Shown here: one piece after another, positions 6,970 to 16,500 of the stretch | How positions within the stretch are numbered: the first letter of the stretch is position 1 | Layout of the letters: the number at the start of each line of letters is the position of its first letter | Assembly (NCBI GenBank): GCA_030603495.1 | Contig: JAUVXR010000009.1 | Location: 12,792 to 76,791 of the forward strand | DNA: 64,000 nucleotides | From: a bacterium | GTDB lineage: Bacteria; Armatimonadota; Zipacnadia; Zipacnadales; Zipacnadaceae | Direction: 5' to 3' | Translations under genes and position numbers: made by a program | Notes under the pieces: model-generated | The model's input: only the letters and a program-made list of their open reading frames with translations | Databases searched by the model: none | Told to the model about the DNA's origin: nothing

Positions 6970-9132
6970 TCAGTCGCGGACTTCTTCTGGCTGCCCGTAC
7001 GCCTTGGCCACCTCTTCGGCATCGCGCTCAATTTGATCAGGGTACTTGATCCGTTGGTGGAACATCGTGTTGATGCCGTCAATGAGACTACGCCTGAGCC
7101 GCTTGACATCGGCGAAGGTCAGTGGGCACTCGTCTAACTGCCCCTCGGCGACTTTTTCGTCCACGAGCTTGTTTACCAGCCTCTCGACGTTGGATGGAGT
7201 CGGTTCGTCGAGGGTGCGCGCGGCGGCCTCGACAATGTCAGCGAGCATAACCAGCGCATTCTCTTTCGTCTGGGGCTTGGGCCCGGGATAGCGGAAGCTC
7301 TCCTCAGAGACTTCTTCGTCTTCCCCCGCTTGCTCGCGGGCCTTCTGGTAAAAGTACTGGATCAGATAAGTGCCATGGCTTTGCGGGATGGCGCTGGCGA
7401 TGGCCGGGGGTAAGCCGATCTCTTGGGCTATTTCCAGGCCGTCTTTGACGTGGGCGCTGATGACCATTGCGCTGAGGTGCGGCGTGAGTTTCTCGTGGGG
7501 GTTCTCCCCACCGAATTGGTTCTCCACGAAGAAGTACGGTCGCCTTATCTTGCCGATGTCGTGGTAGAGGGCTGCAGTGTGGGCTAGTAGCCCGTTGGCG
7601 CCGATCGCCTCGGCAGCTTGCTCGGCTAGGCTGGCCACCATCGTGGCCGACTGGTACGTCGCTGGCGCCTCCCGGCGAAGCTGGCGCAGAATCGGTTCGT
7701 TGGGATTCGACAGCTCCATCAGACGTAGGTCAGTGAGCAGGCCCAGCGGGCGTTCCAGGACAATAATCGCGCCGATAGCGAGCAGCGTGGCGGCCACCCC
7801 GCCCAGCGCCGTGGCGCCAACTACATTCCATTGGACAACTGAACTGAAGGCCTCGGTAGTAGCAAGCAGGATCACGGGGTTGGCTAATGCGACCATCACG
7901 GCAGCCTGTGCGACGGTCCGGCTCCAACTGCCCCGGATGGCGCTGACATTGGCGGCGAACAACCCACATATAATCGTGGCCACCACCAACCGCACATCAC
8001 TGGACGGGGTAACGACGCCCACTAGCAAGCCTAGTATCGCGGCAGTCCCGGAGGCGAGCAACGGCCGCGTGGCTAAAGCCAGCAGCATGCATGCGGCCGT
8101 AGCGGCAGTGAGCACGATGGCTTCGAAGTGGGCGGATTGGTGGCTGATGCGGAAGATTAGCGCGGCGGTGATGATCACCACACTGAGCAGGGCTAACCGA
8201 CCTACATCGTCATAGACTCCAGGAGCTAGCCGAGCAGCAAAGGCCCACAGCAGGATGACTATCAGGGTCAGCAGAGCTAGCATGGCCAGTCCCTGGGTGT
8301 AGTCAATGAGCGGGTTGATCAGGCCCACGGCCCGCAGCATATCGAGGTGCAGTGTGGTTACAGTGTCGCCCTCGGCGATAATTACCTCGCGAGCCTGCAC
8401 AGTCCGCTCGATGGGCTGGACCGCCTCGCGCGCAAGTCTCCGCTTTCCTTCGGTCGCCTCGTGATCGAAGGACTGATTGGGCTTGAGACTGAGCCGAGCG
8501 ATTTCAGCGGCCGCTGCGGCAGCCGCGGCCGTCAGGTTCAATCTCTTTGCTCGTTCGGCAATTCGCTCTTGGGCTTGGGCTATGTCGTTGGTGTTCTCGC
8601 GGAGGGGTTTGCCCATTTCGGTTGCAGCCAGGTCCTGCGCTGCAGCCTCGACCTGCTCCAACGTGGTTAGCGGCTTTTCCACCGCTGTCCGCAGCGTTGC
8701 ATTGCTGAGGCCAATGGCCAGGCGCTCCTGGAGCTGTGTCATCTTATCAATAGTCGGCAAGTCCGGCGCGGAATTCTGCCGAATATCACGGGCCTGCGCG
8801 AAGATGTCGCTGATCACCCGCAGTACCTTGTCTTTAGCGTCAGCAATAGGGCGGTATTCGTAGGGGACTCTATCTGCGGCCTCCTCGCGGAGCCTCTCCG
8901 TCTGCTCGGTGGCAATGTAGACTGCGCTGCGGGGAGCAGTAATGGTCCGCTCGGCGGTATCTCCCACCGACCAGTCGACCTTGGTGGGAAGCACCTGAGC
9001 CCACAGACTAAAGAACAGCAGCCCGATTGTGAGTACCGCCAGCAGGATGCGCCGCTGCTGGAGCTCGCTCAATCCGGCCAGCCGCGAGAGCAGGAAGGAG
9101 CGGTTGGTATGCCGGTTCTTTATTGGGGGCAT
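6970..9132 (-). CDS. pgpH: 7TMR-HD cyclic-di-AMP phosphodiesterase, PgpH type
   Basis: A 720-residue membrane phosphohydrolase. After a first transmembrane segment (ILLAVLTIGLLFFSLWAQVL) comes an extracytoplasmic 7TMR-HDED-like region with an Ala-rich coiled segment. Seven membrane helices follow (for example AMLALLTLIVILLWAFAARL, VILLATTEAFSSVVQWNVVG), then a cytoplasmic HD domain with HTAALYHDIGKI, HLSAMVISAHVKDG and IPQSHGTYLIQYF. PgpH proteins hydrolyse cyclic di-AMP. ATG 9132 is preferred: it follows AAGGGAG and lies 34 bp after phoH, whereas the longest frame starts inside phoH. Co-occurrence with phoH and ybeY supports the call. Confidence 0.92.
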   Translation of the reverse strand: MPPIKNRHTNRSFLLSRLAGLSELQQRRILLAVLTIGLLFFSLWAQVLPTKVDWSVGDTAERTITAPRSAVYIATEQTERLREEAADRVPYEYRPIADAKDKVLRVISDIFAQARDIRQNSAPDLPTIDKMTQLQERLAIGLSNATLRTAVEKPLTTLEQVEAAAQDLAATEMGKPLRENTNDIAQAQERIAERAKRLNLTAAAAAAAAEIARLSLKPNQSFDHEATEGKRRLAREAVQPIERTVQAREVIIAEGDTVTTLHLDMLRAVGLINPLIDYTQGLAMLALLTLIVILLWAFAARLAPGVYDDVGRLALLSVVIITAALIFRISHQSAHFEAIVLTAATAACMLLALATRPLLASGTAAILGLLVGVVTPSSDVRLVVATIICGLFAANVSAIRGSWSRTVAQAAVMVALANPVILLATTEAFSSVVQWNVVGATALGGVAATLLAIGAIIVLERPLGLLTDLRLMELSNPNEPILRQLRREAPATYQSATMVASLAEQAAEAIGANGLLAHTAALYHDIGKIRRPYFFVENQFGGENPHEKLTPHLSAMVISAHVKDGLEIAQEIGLPPAIASAIPQSHGTYLIQYFYQKAREQAGEDEEVSEESFRYPGPKPQTKENALVMLADIVEAAARTLDEPTPSNVERLVNKLVDEKVAEGQLDECPLTFADVKRLRRSLIDGINTMFHQRIKYPDQIERDAEEVAKAYGQPEEVRD

Positions 9133-9166
9133 CTGTGGCGCACTCCCTTGTCGGTGACCCGGCGGC

Positions 9167-10228
9167 TTAGCTACCGCCCTCAGCCGCCGCTGTGGAGTTC
9201 GTCTGGGCCTGTTCGTAGGCCTCGACAATGCGCTGGACCAGGTCGTGCCGCACTATGTCGTGGCCGGTGAGCCGGGAGATGGCGATGCCTGGGACTGCGC
9301 CCAGGACCTCAGTGGCGTGCACCAGCCCTGACGTGGCGGACGGGGGCAGATCAATCTGAGTAACGTCGCCGGTGACGATCATTTTAGACCCCAGGCCCAC
9401 GCGCGTCAGTGCCATCTTCATCTGGCCGGTCGAGGTATTCTGGGCCTCGTCGAGCACGATGAAGGCATCATTGATGGTCCGCCCGCGCATGTATGCCAGT
9501 GGCACGACCTCGATCGTGCCACGGCGCAGGTGACGTTGGAGGCGGTCGGCACCCATAACATCAATGAGAGCGTCATAGAGAGGGCGCAGGTACGGGTCCA
9601 CTTTGTCCATCACATCGCCGGGCAGGAAGCCCAGCTCTTCTCCCGCCTCGACGATCGGACGAGTCAGAACGATGCGGTTTACCTGGCCCTCTTTCATGGC
9701 GTTGACTGCCATGGCCATGGCCAGGTAAGTCTTGCCAGTCCCCGCAGGGCCAGTGCAGAAGACCACATCGTTGTCGGCCACCACCTGAACGTACTCAACC
9801 TGGCCGGCGGTCTTGGGCCGGATGGGCTTGCCGCGTGGGCTCACCAGTAGCGCTTCGGCCAGCAGGGCGTCAGCGTCATCGGCAGCCTCGCGCTGTACCG
9901 CCTGCAGCGCATACTTGAGGTCCTGGTCGCTAAGGCTGTGTCGCTGGCGGATGATCGCCAGCAGTCGCTTGAGCAACTGCACGGTGTCCTCCGCTGCCGC
10001 CTCCTCACCGAACACCTGAAGCTGATCGTCGCGGGGAACAATCTGGACGCCGAATTGCTCCTCTATCACCTTCAGGTTCCGGTCGTGGGGTCCGACCAGG
10101 ACTTCCAGTTCGCGATCGCGGTACGTTAGCGACCGCGCGGGTAACCTATTCTCTGTTCTCGTGCTCTCGGAATTCGTAACAGATTCCTCCTCATATAAGA
10201 TCGGTAGTCGCCGCCACGCCCTCTGCAC
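9167..10228 (-). CDS. phoH: PhoH-like ATPase
   Basis: A PhoH-family P-loop ATPase of about 353 residues, linked to RNA metabolism. An N-terminal KH-like segment (EEQFGVQIVPRDDQLQVFG) precedes the ATPase: Walker A FCTGPAGTGKTYLAMAMA, then LTRPIVEAGEELGFLPGD, MRGRTINDAFIVLDEAQN (Walker B), TRVGLGSKMIVTGD and the C-terminal GHDIVRHDLVQRIVEAYE. The start is taken as the GTG at 10228, whose G is shared with the TAG stop of the upstream membrane gene (TAGTG overlap). A strong GAGGAGG at about 10190 lies inside the reading frame but is followed only by an ACG, so a later start cannot be excluded. Confidence 0.93.
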   Translation of the reverse strand: MQRAWRRLPILYEEESVTNSESTRTENRLPARSLTYRDRELEVLVGPHDRNLKVIEEQFGVQIVPRDDQLQVFGEEAAAEDTVQLLKRLLAIIRQRHSLSDQDLKYALQAVQREAADDADALLAEALLVSPRGKPIRPKTAGQVEYVQVVADNDVVFCTGPAGTGKTYLAMAMAVNAMKEGQVNRIVLTRPIVEAGEELGFLPGDVMDKVDPYLRPLYDALIDVMGADRLQRHLRRGTIEVVPLAYMRGRTINDAFIVLDEAQNTSTGQMKMALTRVGLGSKMIVTGDVTQIDLPPSATSGLVHATEVLGAVPGIAISRLTGHDIVRHDLVQRIVEAYEQAQTNSTAAAEGGS

Positions 10229-10695
10229 TAGGGGGTACTCGCGCCTACCTGACGTCCCCACTTGGCTTGCATCTTCTCATAGATCATTGCTCCAACCAGT
10301 CCGCCCGCTATTGCACCAAGTAGCCCGGCAACCGCAAGGGTGATTCGCATCACCCAGAACCATGAAAGTGCGGGGAAGGGCAAGTCGACAAACCAGACCT
10401 CCAGGCCTTGCAGAAAGCATACTGTCCACGCCACTGTACCACCAATGACTCCAGCCTTACGCCCCCAAGTTGGGGTCGCGACGAGTCCTGCTACGATGCC
10501 AGCCGGAATACAAGCGATGAAAAAGAGCGATATGTCATAGAGATATATTTCGACTATCAATGCCACTTTGCTGGTGCCAAGGGGCCCGATTCGGACAGCC
10601 AACAAGGCGTACACTGCGATGATGACAAGAATCGCAACATATGCCACCACTGCCGCAATGAGCACGGCACCAAGATTCCGCATGTGGTGTCCCAT
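10228..10695 (-). CDS. Small polytopic membrane protein, unknown function
   Basis: I do not recognise this 155-residue protein. It has four likely membrane helices: AVLIAAVVAYVAILVIIAVY, LFFIACIPAGIVAGLV, VIGGTVAWTVCFLQGL and ITLAVAGLLGAIAGGLVGAM, then a short basic tail. It sits between the HIT gene (21 bp upstream) and phoH (stop-start overlap), so it is in the same operon. ATG 10695 and ATG 10683 are both possible starts; the second has GGGA at a good distance. Confidence 0.7.
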   Translation of the reverse strand: MGHHMRNLGAVLIAAVVAYVAILVIIAVYALLAVRIGPLGTSKVALIVEIYLYDISLFFIACIPAGIVAGLVATPTWGRKAGVIGGTVAWTVCFLQGLEVWFVDLPFPALSWFWVMRITLAVAGLLGAIAGGLVGAMIYEKMQAKWGRQVGASTP

Positions 10696-10716
10696 TTTTT
10701 CTTTGGCCTACCGCGA

Positions 10717-11058
10717 TTAACCTGGCGGCCAATGCATGCGCCGCCCGGCCAGCAGGTGGAAGTGCAGATGGTCCACGCTCTGCCCGCCGTCGGGGCCCAC
10801 ATTAGTCACAAGGCGGTAACCACCCTCGGCGAAGCCCTCCGCCCGGGCGATCTCCGCAGCGACTAGCGCGCAGTGCCCCAACAGAGCAGCATTGGCTGCT
10901 GAGGCCCCATCCAGATTAGTGATATGCTCCCGCGGAATGATCAAAATGTGGACAGGCGCTTGGGGATTGAGATCGCGGAATGCTACCACCTGTTCATCCT
11001 GGTAGACGATTTCGCTATCAATTTTACCGGTGGCGATCTGGCAGAATATGCAGCTCAT
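10717..11058 (-). CDS. HIT family (histidine triad) nucleotide-binding protein
   Basis: A 113-residue HINT-type protein, a purine nucleoside phosphoramidate or related nucleotide hydrolase. The N-terminal MSCIFCQIATGKIDSEIVYQD, the central FRDLNPQAPVHILIIPREHI and the C-terminal triad SVDHLHFHLLAGR (HxHxH) are all present. ATG 11058 was chosen because GGGAG precedes it and relatives start at xCIFCxI. It lies in the minus-strand operon headed by the MreB-like gene. Confidence 0.93.
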   Translation of the reverse strand: MSCIFCQIATGKIDSEIVYQDEQVVAFRDLNPQAPVHILIIPREHITNLDGASAANAALLGHCALVAAEIARAEGFAEGGYRLVTNVGPDGGQSVDHLHFHLLAGRRMHWPPG

Positions 11059-11085
11059 TGCCAACACTCCCAACTGCCTTGTTGT

Positions 11086-12123
11086 TCATACCCGTATCGC
11101 CCCGAAGCGTTGGCCGCCCAGGGAGAGGGCCTCAATATCGGACAGTACGGCCTCCAGACCCAGGATGGTGCACGAGATCGGATCGGTAGCGACTGTACAG
11201 GGCAGATGCAGCGCTGACCCCAGCAACTGGTCCAGGCCATGCAAGAGGGCGGTGCCGCCGCTCAAGACGATCCCGCCACCGGCGACCTGCTGTTTCTGCG
11301 CGCGGGGCAGCTCCTCGATTAGCCAGTTCAGCTCGTCAATCAACGGCACCAAGGCCTTGGCTAGGATCTGCGGTATCTGCTCAACCTCGATTTCATACGA
11401 CTCGACGTACTGATCGTCCTCAACCATGACCACGTCATCTATGTGAACGGGGCCATTATGCAGGGCGCTGTGCACCGAGCCAGCTTCGTGCTTGAGGTGC
11501 TGGGCGGCTGGATAGGCGATGCGGATTCCGCGTTCAGACTTGACGGCGCGAATGATCATCTCATCGAGGTCATCGCCCCCGAATCGGAACGAGCGGATGG
11601 AGGTGACAAGTCCGTTGTGGAAGACACCGGCGTCGGTACACCCAGCACCGATATCAACCAGAAGGTGGCTATCCTCAGAGTGGAATGGTAGTCCGGAACC
11701 CAGGCCAACAGCGAGCAGCCGCTGTACGGTTACTATCTGGCCGGCACCGGCTGCGGTCAGGGCGTCGCGCAGGGCCCGCTCTTCCACTTGGGTACCGCCA
11801 GCCGGCATCGCTGTCACCACCAGCGGCGAGAGTAGAGGACGATGGCCCAGAGCCCGGCGGATGAACTGGCGCAGCATCGCGACGGCGGCGTCGAAGTCGG
11901 CCACCACGCCACTTCGAACTGGCCGAACGACCTCGACTTCGGCCACACCTCGTGCCCAGAACTGGTGGGCCTCCGTGCCCACGGCTACTGGTTTATGTCG
12001 GCGGTCCTCGAAGGCAACGAAGCTAGGCTCGCGTAATACGACGCCTTCGCCTTTTGCCGCGATGTGCACCCAAGCGCTGCCGATGTCAACGGCAAGTTGT
12101 TCCGTCCAGGGAAGTATAGGCAT
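11086..12123 (-). CDS. Divergent MreB/actin-like ATPase
   Basis: A 345-residue actin-fold protein of MreB length. Recognisable blocks are phosphate-1 (AVDIGSAWVHIA), the conserved VRSGVVADFDAAVAMLRQFI, PAGGTQVEERALRDALTAAG, phosphate-2 (LLVDIGAGCTDAGVF), FGGDDLDEMIIRAVKS and the adenosine loop GGIVLSGGTALLHGLDQLL. It differs from canonical MreB in that phosphate-1 is DIGSAWVHI rather than DLGTANTLVY, and the usual EEPMAAAIG hinge with its catalytic Glu reads VQRLLAVGLG. The ATG at 12123 gives the family's N-terminus; the longer frame adds an unrelated leader. No mreC or mreD adjoin it, while rodA lies 12 kb away. Probably an envelope cytoskeleton paralogue; ATP hydrolysis is doubtful. Confidence 0.8.
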   Translation of the reverse strand: MPILPWTEQLAVDIGSAWVHIAAKGEGVVLREPSFVAFEDRRHKPVAVGTEAHQFWARGVAEVEVVRPVRSGVVADFDAAVAMLRQFIRRALGHRPLLSPLVVTAMPAGGTQVEERALRDALTAAGAGQIVTVQRLLAVGLGSGLPFHSEDSHLLVDIGAGCTDAGVFHNGLVTSIRSFRFGGDDLDEMIIRAVKSERGIRIAYPAAQHLKHEAGSVHSALHNGPVHIDDVVMVEDDQYVESYEIEVEQIPQILAKALVPLIDELNWLIEELPRAQKQQVAGGGIVLSGGTALLHGLDQLLGSALHLPCTVATDPISCTILGLEAVLSDIEALSLGGQRFGAIRV

Positions 12124-12176
12124 ATAGCTAGGCGTAGGACACAGGGACTGACCTGCTATCGGCCAGCTTGGCTGAA

Positions 12177-12205
12177 ATTGTAACACAGGGTCTCGAAAAA
12201 CGCAA
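12177..12205 (-). promoter_or_regulatory. Predicted promoter of the MreB-HIT-phoH-pgpH-ybeY operon
   Basis: Read on the minus strand: TTGCGT at 12205-12200, a 17-bp spacer, and TACAAT at 12182-12177. It lies 54 bp upstream of the ATG at 12123, in the divergent gap shared with the M24 gene. Confidence 0.55.
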
Positions 12206-12250
12206 CGATTGGTCAAACATACGTTCACCTGCGCACTGGGCGCGACGAGT

Positions 12251-12280
12251 TTGACAATCCACGTTGCTGACTGCTATAAT
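12251..12280 (+). promoter_or_regulatory. Consensus sigma70 promoter for the M24-smc-ftsY transcript
   Basis: TTGACA at 12251-12256 and TATAAT at 12275-12280 with an 18-bp spacer: both hexamers are perfect consensus. The expected start near 12287 leaves a leader of about 90 nt before the ATG at 12379. This is the best promoter match in the window. Confidence 0.8.
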
Positions 12281-12378
12281 CCCCGCAGCAGAACCAGCAG
12301 ACTGCTCGCCTACTTGTACCTGCTCACAGTAACGACGCTTCATTCTGCCCAGTGGCGAACATAGGGAAGTGGTCAACG

Positions 12379-13479
12379 ATGACACGCCAGGAAGAGATGC
12401 AAGCGAAACTGGGCCGCATCCGCGAGTTCATGGTCGAGCACGAACTCGATGCGGTTGTCTTCAACAACAAGATCAACTTCCAGTGGCTCACCGGCGGGGC
12501 GGACAACCATGTCGTTATTGACAGTGATGACGGCATAGCACCGGCTGTGGTTACCCGTGATGGCCAGCACATCATCACCAACAACATCGAAGCGGGCCGG
12601 CTCGAAGATGAGGAGATCGGCGACCTACCGTTCGAGATTCATTTTATGAACTGGCACGATGAGAATCGCGAGGCCATACTGGAGCAGATTGTGCACGGCG
12701 ACATCGCCACTGATGGCGCGTGGCCGAGCCAGGCAAAGCCAATGGGCGCAGAACTGGCGCGGCTGCGCTGGAGTCTCCTGGAGCCGGAAATCGAACGCTA
12801 TCGCAAGCTGGGCGGGATTGCTGCGCGCGCATTGACTGAGACCGCGCGCGAGATTGAACCGGCAATGACCGAGCATGAAATCGGTGCGCGCCTGGCTGGT
12901 AAGCTCGTGGCCCAGAATGTCATCGTCTCGGTCCTGCTTGTTGCCGTGGACGAGCGGGTCGCCAGCTATCGTCATCCCATCCCCACCGACAAGCGCCTGG
13001 AGCGAAAAGCTATGCTGGTCGTCGGCGCGCGCAAGTGGGGGCTGGACATATCGGCCACGCGGCTGGTGCACTTTGGCGATCTGCCGGCCGAACTGGTGGA
13101 CAAACACCAGGCGGTCTGCCAGGTGGATGCCGCCTTCATCGCTGAAACCCGACCGGGTGCTGCCGTGCGGAATATCTTCCGCACTGGTGTTGAGGCGTAT
13201 GGGGCAGCCGGACATCCGAACGAGTGGAAGCTTCATCACCAGGGTGGTGCCACCGGCTACGCACCACGCGACTACAAGGGTACTATGGATTGCGACGAGA
13301 CGGTTATGGTAGACCAGGCCTTCGCTTGGAATCCGTCAATAGCCGGGACAAAGTCAGAGGATACCATCGTAGCAAGAGCGGACCAAACCGAGGTCCTTAG
13401 CCTCGATGAGCAGTGGCCGATGCTGGTGGTCGAATACGCAGGCCAGGCAGTGACTCGGCCTGATATCCTGGTGCGCTAA
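12379..13479 (+). CDS. M24 (pita-bread fold) protein with degraded metal site
   Basis: A 366-residue relative of Xaa-Pro aminopeptidases and creatinase. The N-terminal creatinase-like domain (RIREFMVEHELDAVVFNNKINFQWLTGG, split here as two blocks) precedes an M24 domain with GGIAARALTETAREIEPAMTE, HHQGGATGYAPRDYKG and FAWNPSIAGTKSEDTIVA. Family enzymes bind two metals through Asp, Asp, His, Glu, Glu. Here the Asp-bearing strands read VVGARKWGLDISATRLVHFG, with no DxG and Ser where the SDxTR Asp should be. The histidine block and the SEDT Glu remain. It is likely a non-metallo M24 homologue (creatinase does without metal) or inactive. ATG 12379 follows AGGGAAG; GTG 12352 is an alternative. It is the first gene after a consensus promoter, upstream of smc. 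Confidence 0.75.
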   Translation: MTRQEEMQAKLGRIREFMVEHELDAVVFNNKINFQWLTGGADNHVVIDSDDGIAPAVVTRDGQHIITNNIEAGRLEDEEIGDLPFEIHFMNWHDENREAILEQIVHGDIATDGAWPSQAKPMGAELARLRWSLLEPEIERYRKLGGIAARALTETAREIEPAMTEHEIGARLAGKLVAQNVIVSVLLVAVDERVASYRHPIPTDKRLERKAMLVVGARKWGLDISATRLVHFGDLPAELVDKHQAVCQVDAAFIAETRPGAAVRNIFRTGVEAYGAAGHPNEWKLHHQGGATGYAPRDYKGTMDCDETVMVDQAFAWNPSIAGTKSEDTIVARADQTEVLSLDEQWPMLVVEYAGQAVTRPDILVR

Positions 13480-13502
13480 ACCGCAGCAAACGAGGCAGCA
13501 AA

Positions 13503-16500
13503 GTGCAGCTAGAAAAGGTCCAGATGCGAGGGTTCAAGACCTTCGCTGACAAGACTGAGTTGACGTTCGGGCCGGGCATAACGGCTATTGTTGGCCCCAA
13601 CGGGGTGGGTAAGAGCAATATTACTGATGCAGTGCTGTGGGTTCTTGGTGAGCAGGGCCAGCGTGCCCTGCGCGTCGAGAGTGCGGAGGACGTTATCTTC
13701 GTGGGCTCGGAGAACCGCCGTGCTCTGGGCATGGCCGAGGTCAAGCTGACGCTGGACAACTCCGACCGCCGGTTAGCCACCGAATACTCCGAGATCGAGA
13801 TCGCCCGCCGGCTCTTTCGCACCGGCAAGAGCGAGTACATCATCAACCGCGACCAGGTGCGACTGCGCGATGTTCGCGACCTGCTGGTAGACAGCGGGAT
13901 GGGCGCGGACTCGTATTCTGTGGTCGGCCAGGGCGAACTTGAAGCGATTCTTAGCGCCCGGCCCGAGGATCGTCGCGAGCTGCTCGAGGAGGTCGCGGGC
14001 GTACGCAAGTATCGGATCCGCCGTACCGAGGCCGAGCGCAAGCTATCCAGTACCGAAGATAACCTCGTGCGCGTGCGCGATATCATTTATGAACTTCGTG
14101 CCCAGCGTGAACCTTTGGAAAAGCAGGCCGAGGTCGCCCGCGAGTACCAAGGGCTCGCTGAGCGGCTGCACGACTTGCAGCGTGACCTGCTCGCCGTTGA
14201 ATATGCCCGGCGCCGTGAGCAGCGGGGTGCCCTCCTCAACGACAGCGCCGTCGTCGAAGCCGACCTCCAGACTACCCGTAACCAGCTCAGTGTACTTGAG
14301 GCCGAGTACGAGCAGGCGTCAACTCAAGCGACCAAGCTGGCTGATGCGCTTGACGAACTTCGCCGGCAGGCTGGGGACGCTGAGCGTGAGGTGGAGAAGC
14401 GGCGCAACGCTCAGGCATTGGCTGCTGAGAAGCTGCGCAGCGTCAGCGAACGCCGCGGGCAGCTTCAGCAGGCTGCGAAGCAAGCCGAGCAGCGAGACAG
14501 GGAACTGCGTAAAGCTCTCCAGAAGCTCGAGCAGACGCAATCTCGCCACCAGACCGTCGTTGATGCTGAGAAGCAGCGGCTGGAGCAGTTGGCCGCGTCG
14601 CATGAGCAGGAGGAAGCGGAGTATCGCCAACATATCGAGGCCCGAGAAAGCCTGCGAGCGCGGGACGGGGAACTGTCGGCCCAGTCGGCTGCGGTGGAGA
14701 ATGAAGTCGCTGCTATGCAAGGCTTGCAGGTCGAGCTGGACGAGCGTCTCGAGCGGCTCTCCGGGCAGCAAGAGCAGCTCGAGCAGCAGCGTGACCAGCT
14801 TCAGAGCCGATTAGGGGAGCTGCGGGAGGAGAATACCACCCGCCAGCAGCAGGAAGAAGAGATTCGCGGGGGCCTGCGCGAGATGCGTGAGCAGCACGCC
14901 GCCCTGGTCAGGACGCTGCGCGAGCACCGCCGCAAACGTGACCAGCTTGGTGAGGCGGTGGCGGCGGCCGAATCCCGCGAGTCTCTGCTCCAGGAGCTGC
15001 AGCAGAGCCACGAGGGCTACCCCGACGGCCCCCGGGCGCTCCTGGCCGCGGCTGATAAGGGGGAGTTGATCGGGGTTGAGGGGCTGCTCGCTGACTTCCT
15101 GGATGTTCCTAGGCAGCTGGAGGTGGCTGTGGAAGCCGGATTGGGCGAGCGCCTCCATTGGGTGCTAGTGGCCTCAGAAGAAGACGGCCGCCGCTGCCTG
15201 GAATACCTGCGCGAGAACGGCCTGGGCCGCGCCACAGTCCTCGCCACCAACATGCCGCCACCTAGCTTCGCCCCCCGCGGGGCGGCCGGCGTCAGCCGTG
15301 CTGCCCAAGGCGTGGTGGGGGCGATCTCTGCACTAGTCAAATACCCCAGGAAACTGAAACACGTGCTCGACCATGTGCTGGGGGATGTACTCATTGTCGA
15401 GGATCTGACGGCGGAGGCGCGGATTCGCCCGATGCTCGGCGGTCCGGCCCGGGTAGTGACGTTGAGCGGCGAGGTAGTTGGTCCGCTGGGTGAAATCACC
15501 GCAGGCGATCTCGAGGAAGGTGCAGCCCAGTCCTTCAGTCGCAGACACCAGTTGGCTGAACTCGAAGCGAACTTGCAGCAGCTCCGGCGCCACTTGGCTG
15601 CGATGTGGGAGACTGAGGAGAAGCTGGAAAGTCGGGATCAAGAGCTCGCTCAGCAAGTGCGCGAGTTCGAGGGACAACTGGGGGAAGCCAACAAACAGGC
15701 GATGGCCCTCGAGGGGGAACTCGGCCACACTGCCGACCGCTTCCGGGCAGCCAGGTCAGCTTGCGAGGAGTTGGTTGGAGAGATCACGGCCCTGCGCGAA
15801 CGCCACCAGGAAACTGATACAAGGCTGGCAGAGGGCGAGCGGCAGCGGCTGGGGTTCCGCCACGAACTGGACCAGTTGGAAGGCGAGCTCCAGGGCCTGT
15901 CTTCCGAGCAAGTTATGGCGGAGCACCGCGAGAACCAACGCGATAAGCTGACTGCTGCCCAGATCAAAGTGGCGGAGTTGCAGGAGAAGTTTCGCTCCGG
16001 CCAGCTTATGGCTCAGCAGCACGAGCAGGAGCTGAGTCGGGTCGAGCAAGAGATTGCCCACCAACAAGCGCAGTTGGCCGAACTTGAGGACATTGAGCAG
16101 CAGGCCGAGCAAACCTTGCAATCGGGCGGCGGAGACAACGGCGACCTCGAACACCAGGCGGAAACGCTGCACGAGCAGGCCGAAAGCTGCCAGCAGGAAC
16201 TCTCCAAACTGCGTCACACTACCACCGAGCTTGAGCTGGCTCGACGCAAGTTGGTCAATTTGCGGGAAGAGCAAACCGAACAGTTGCACCGGCTTGAGCT
16301 GCGCCAGGCCCGGCATGACTCTGAGCTGGAGCATATCGTCGTAGAGCTGCAGGAAGTCTACGAGCTGACGCCGGAAGAGGCGTTGGCGCAACGCCCGGAG
16401 GAGTTCAAGCTGACGGCGGCTCGGCGTGAAGCTAATGAGCTCAAACAGCAGATCCGCGCGCTCGGGTACGTCAATGTCAGCGCGATTGAGGAGTGCCAGC

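Noticed and set aside
13397-14086. A 229-codon minus-strand frame rich in Ser and Arg
   Set aside because: It is antisense to the SMC head domain and shows only low-complexity composition.
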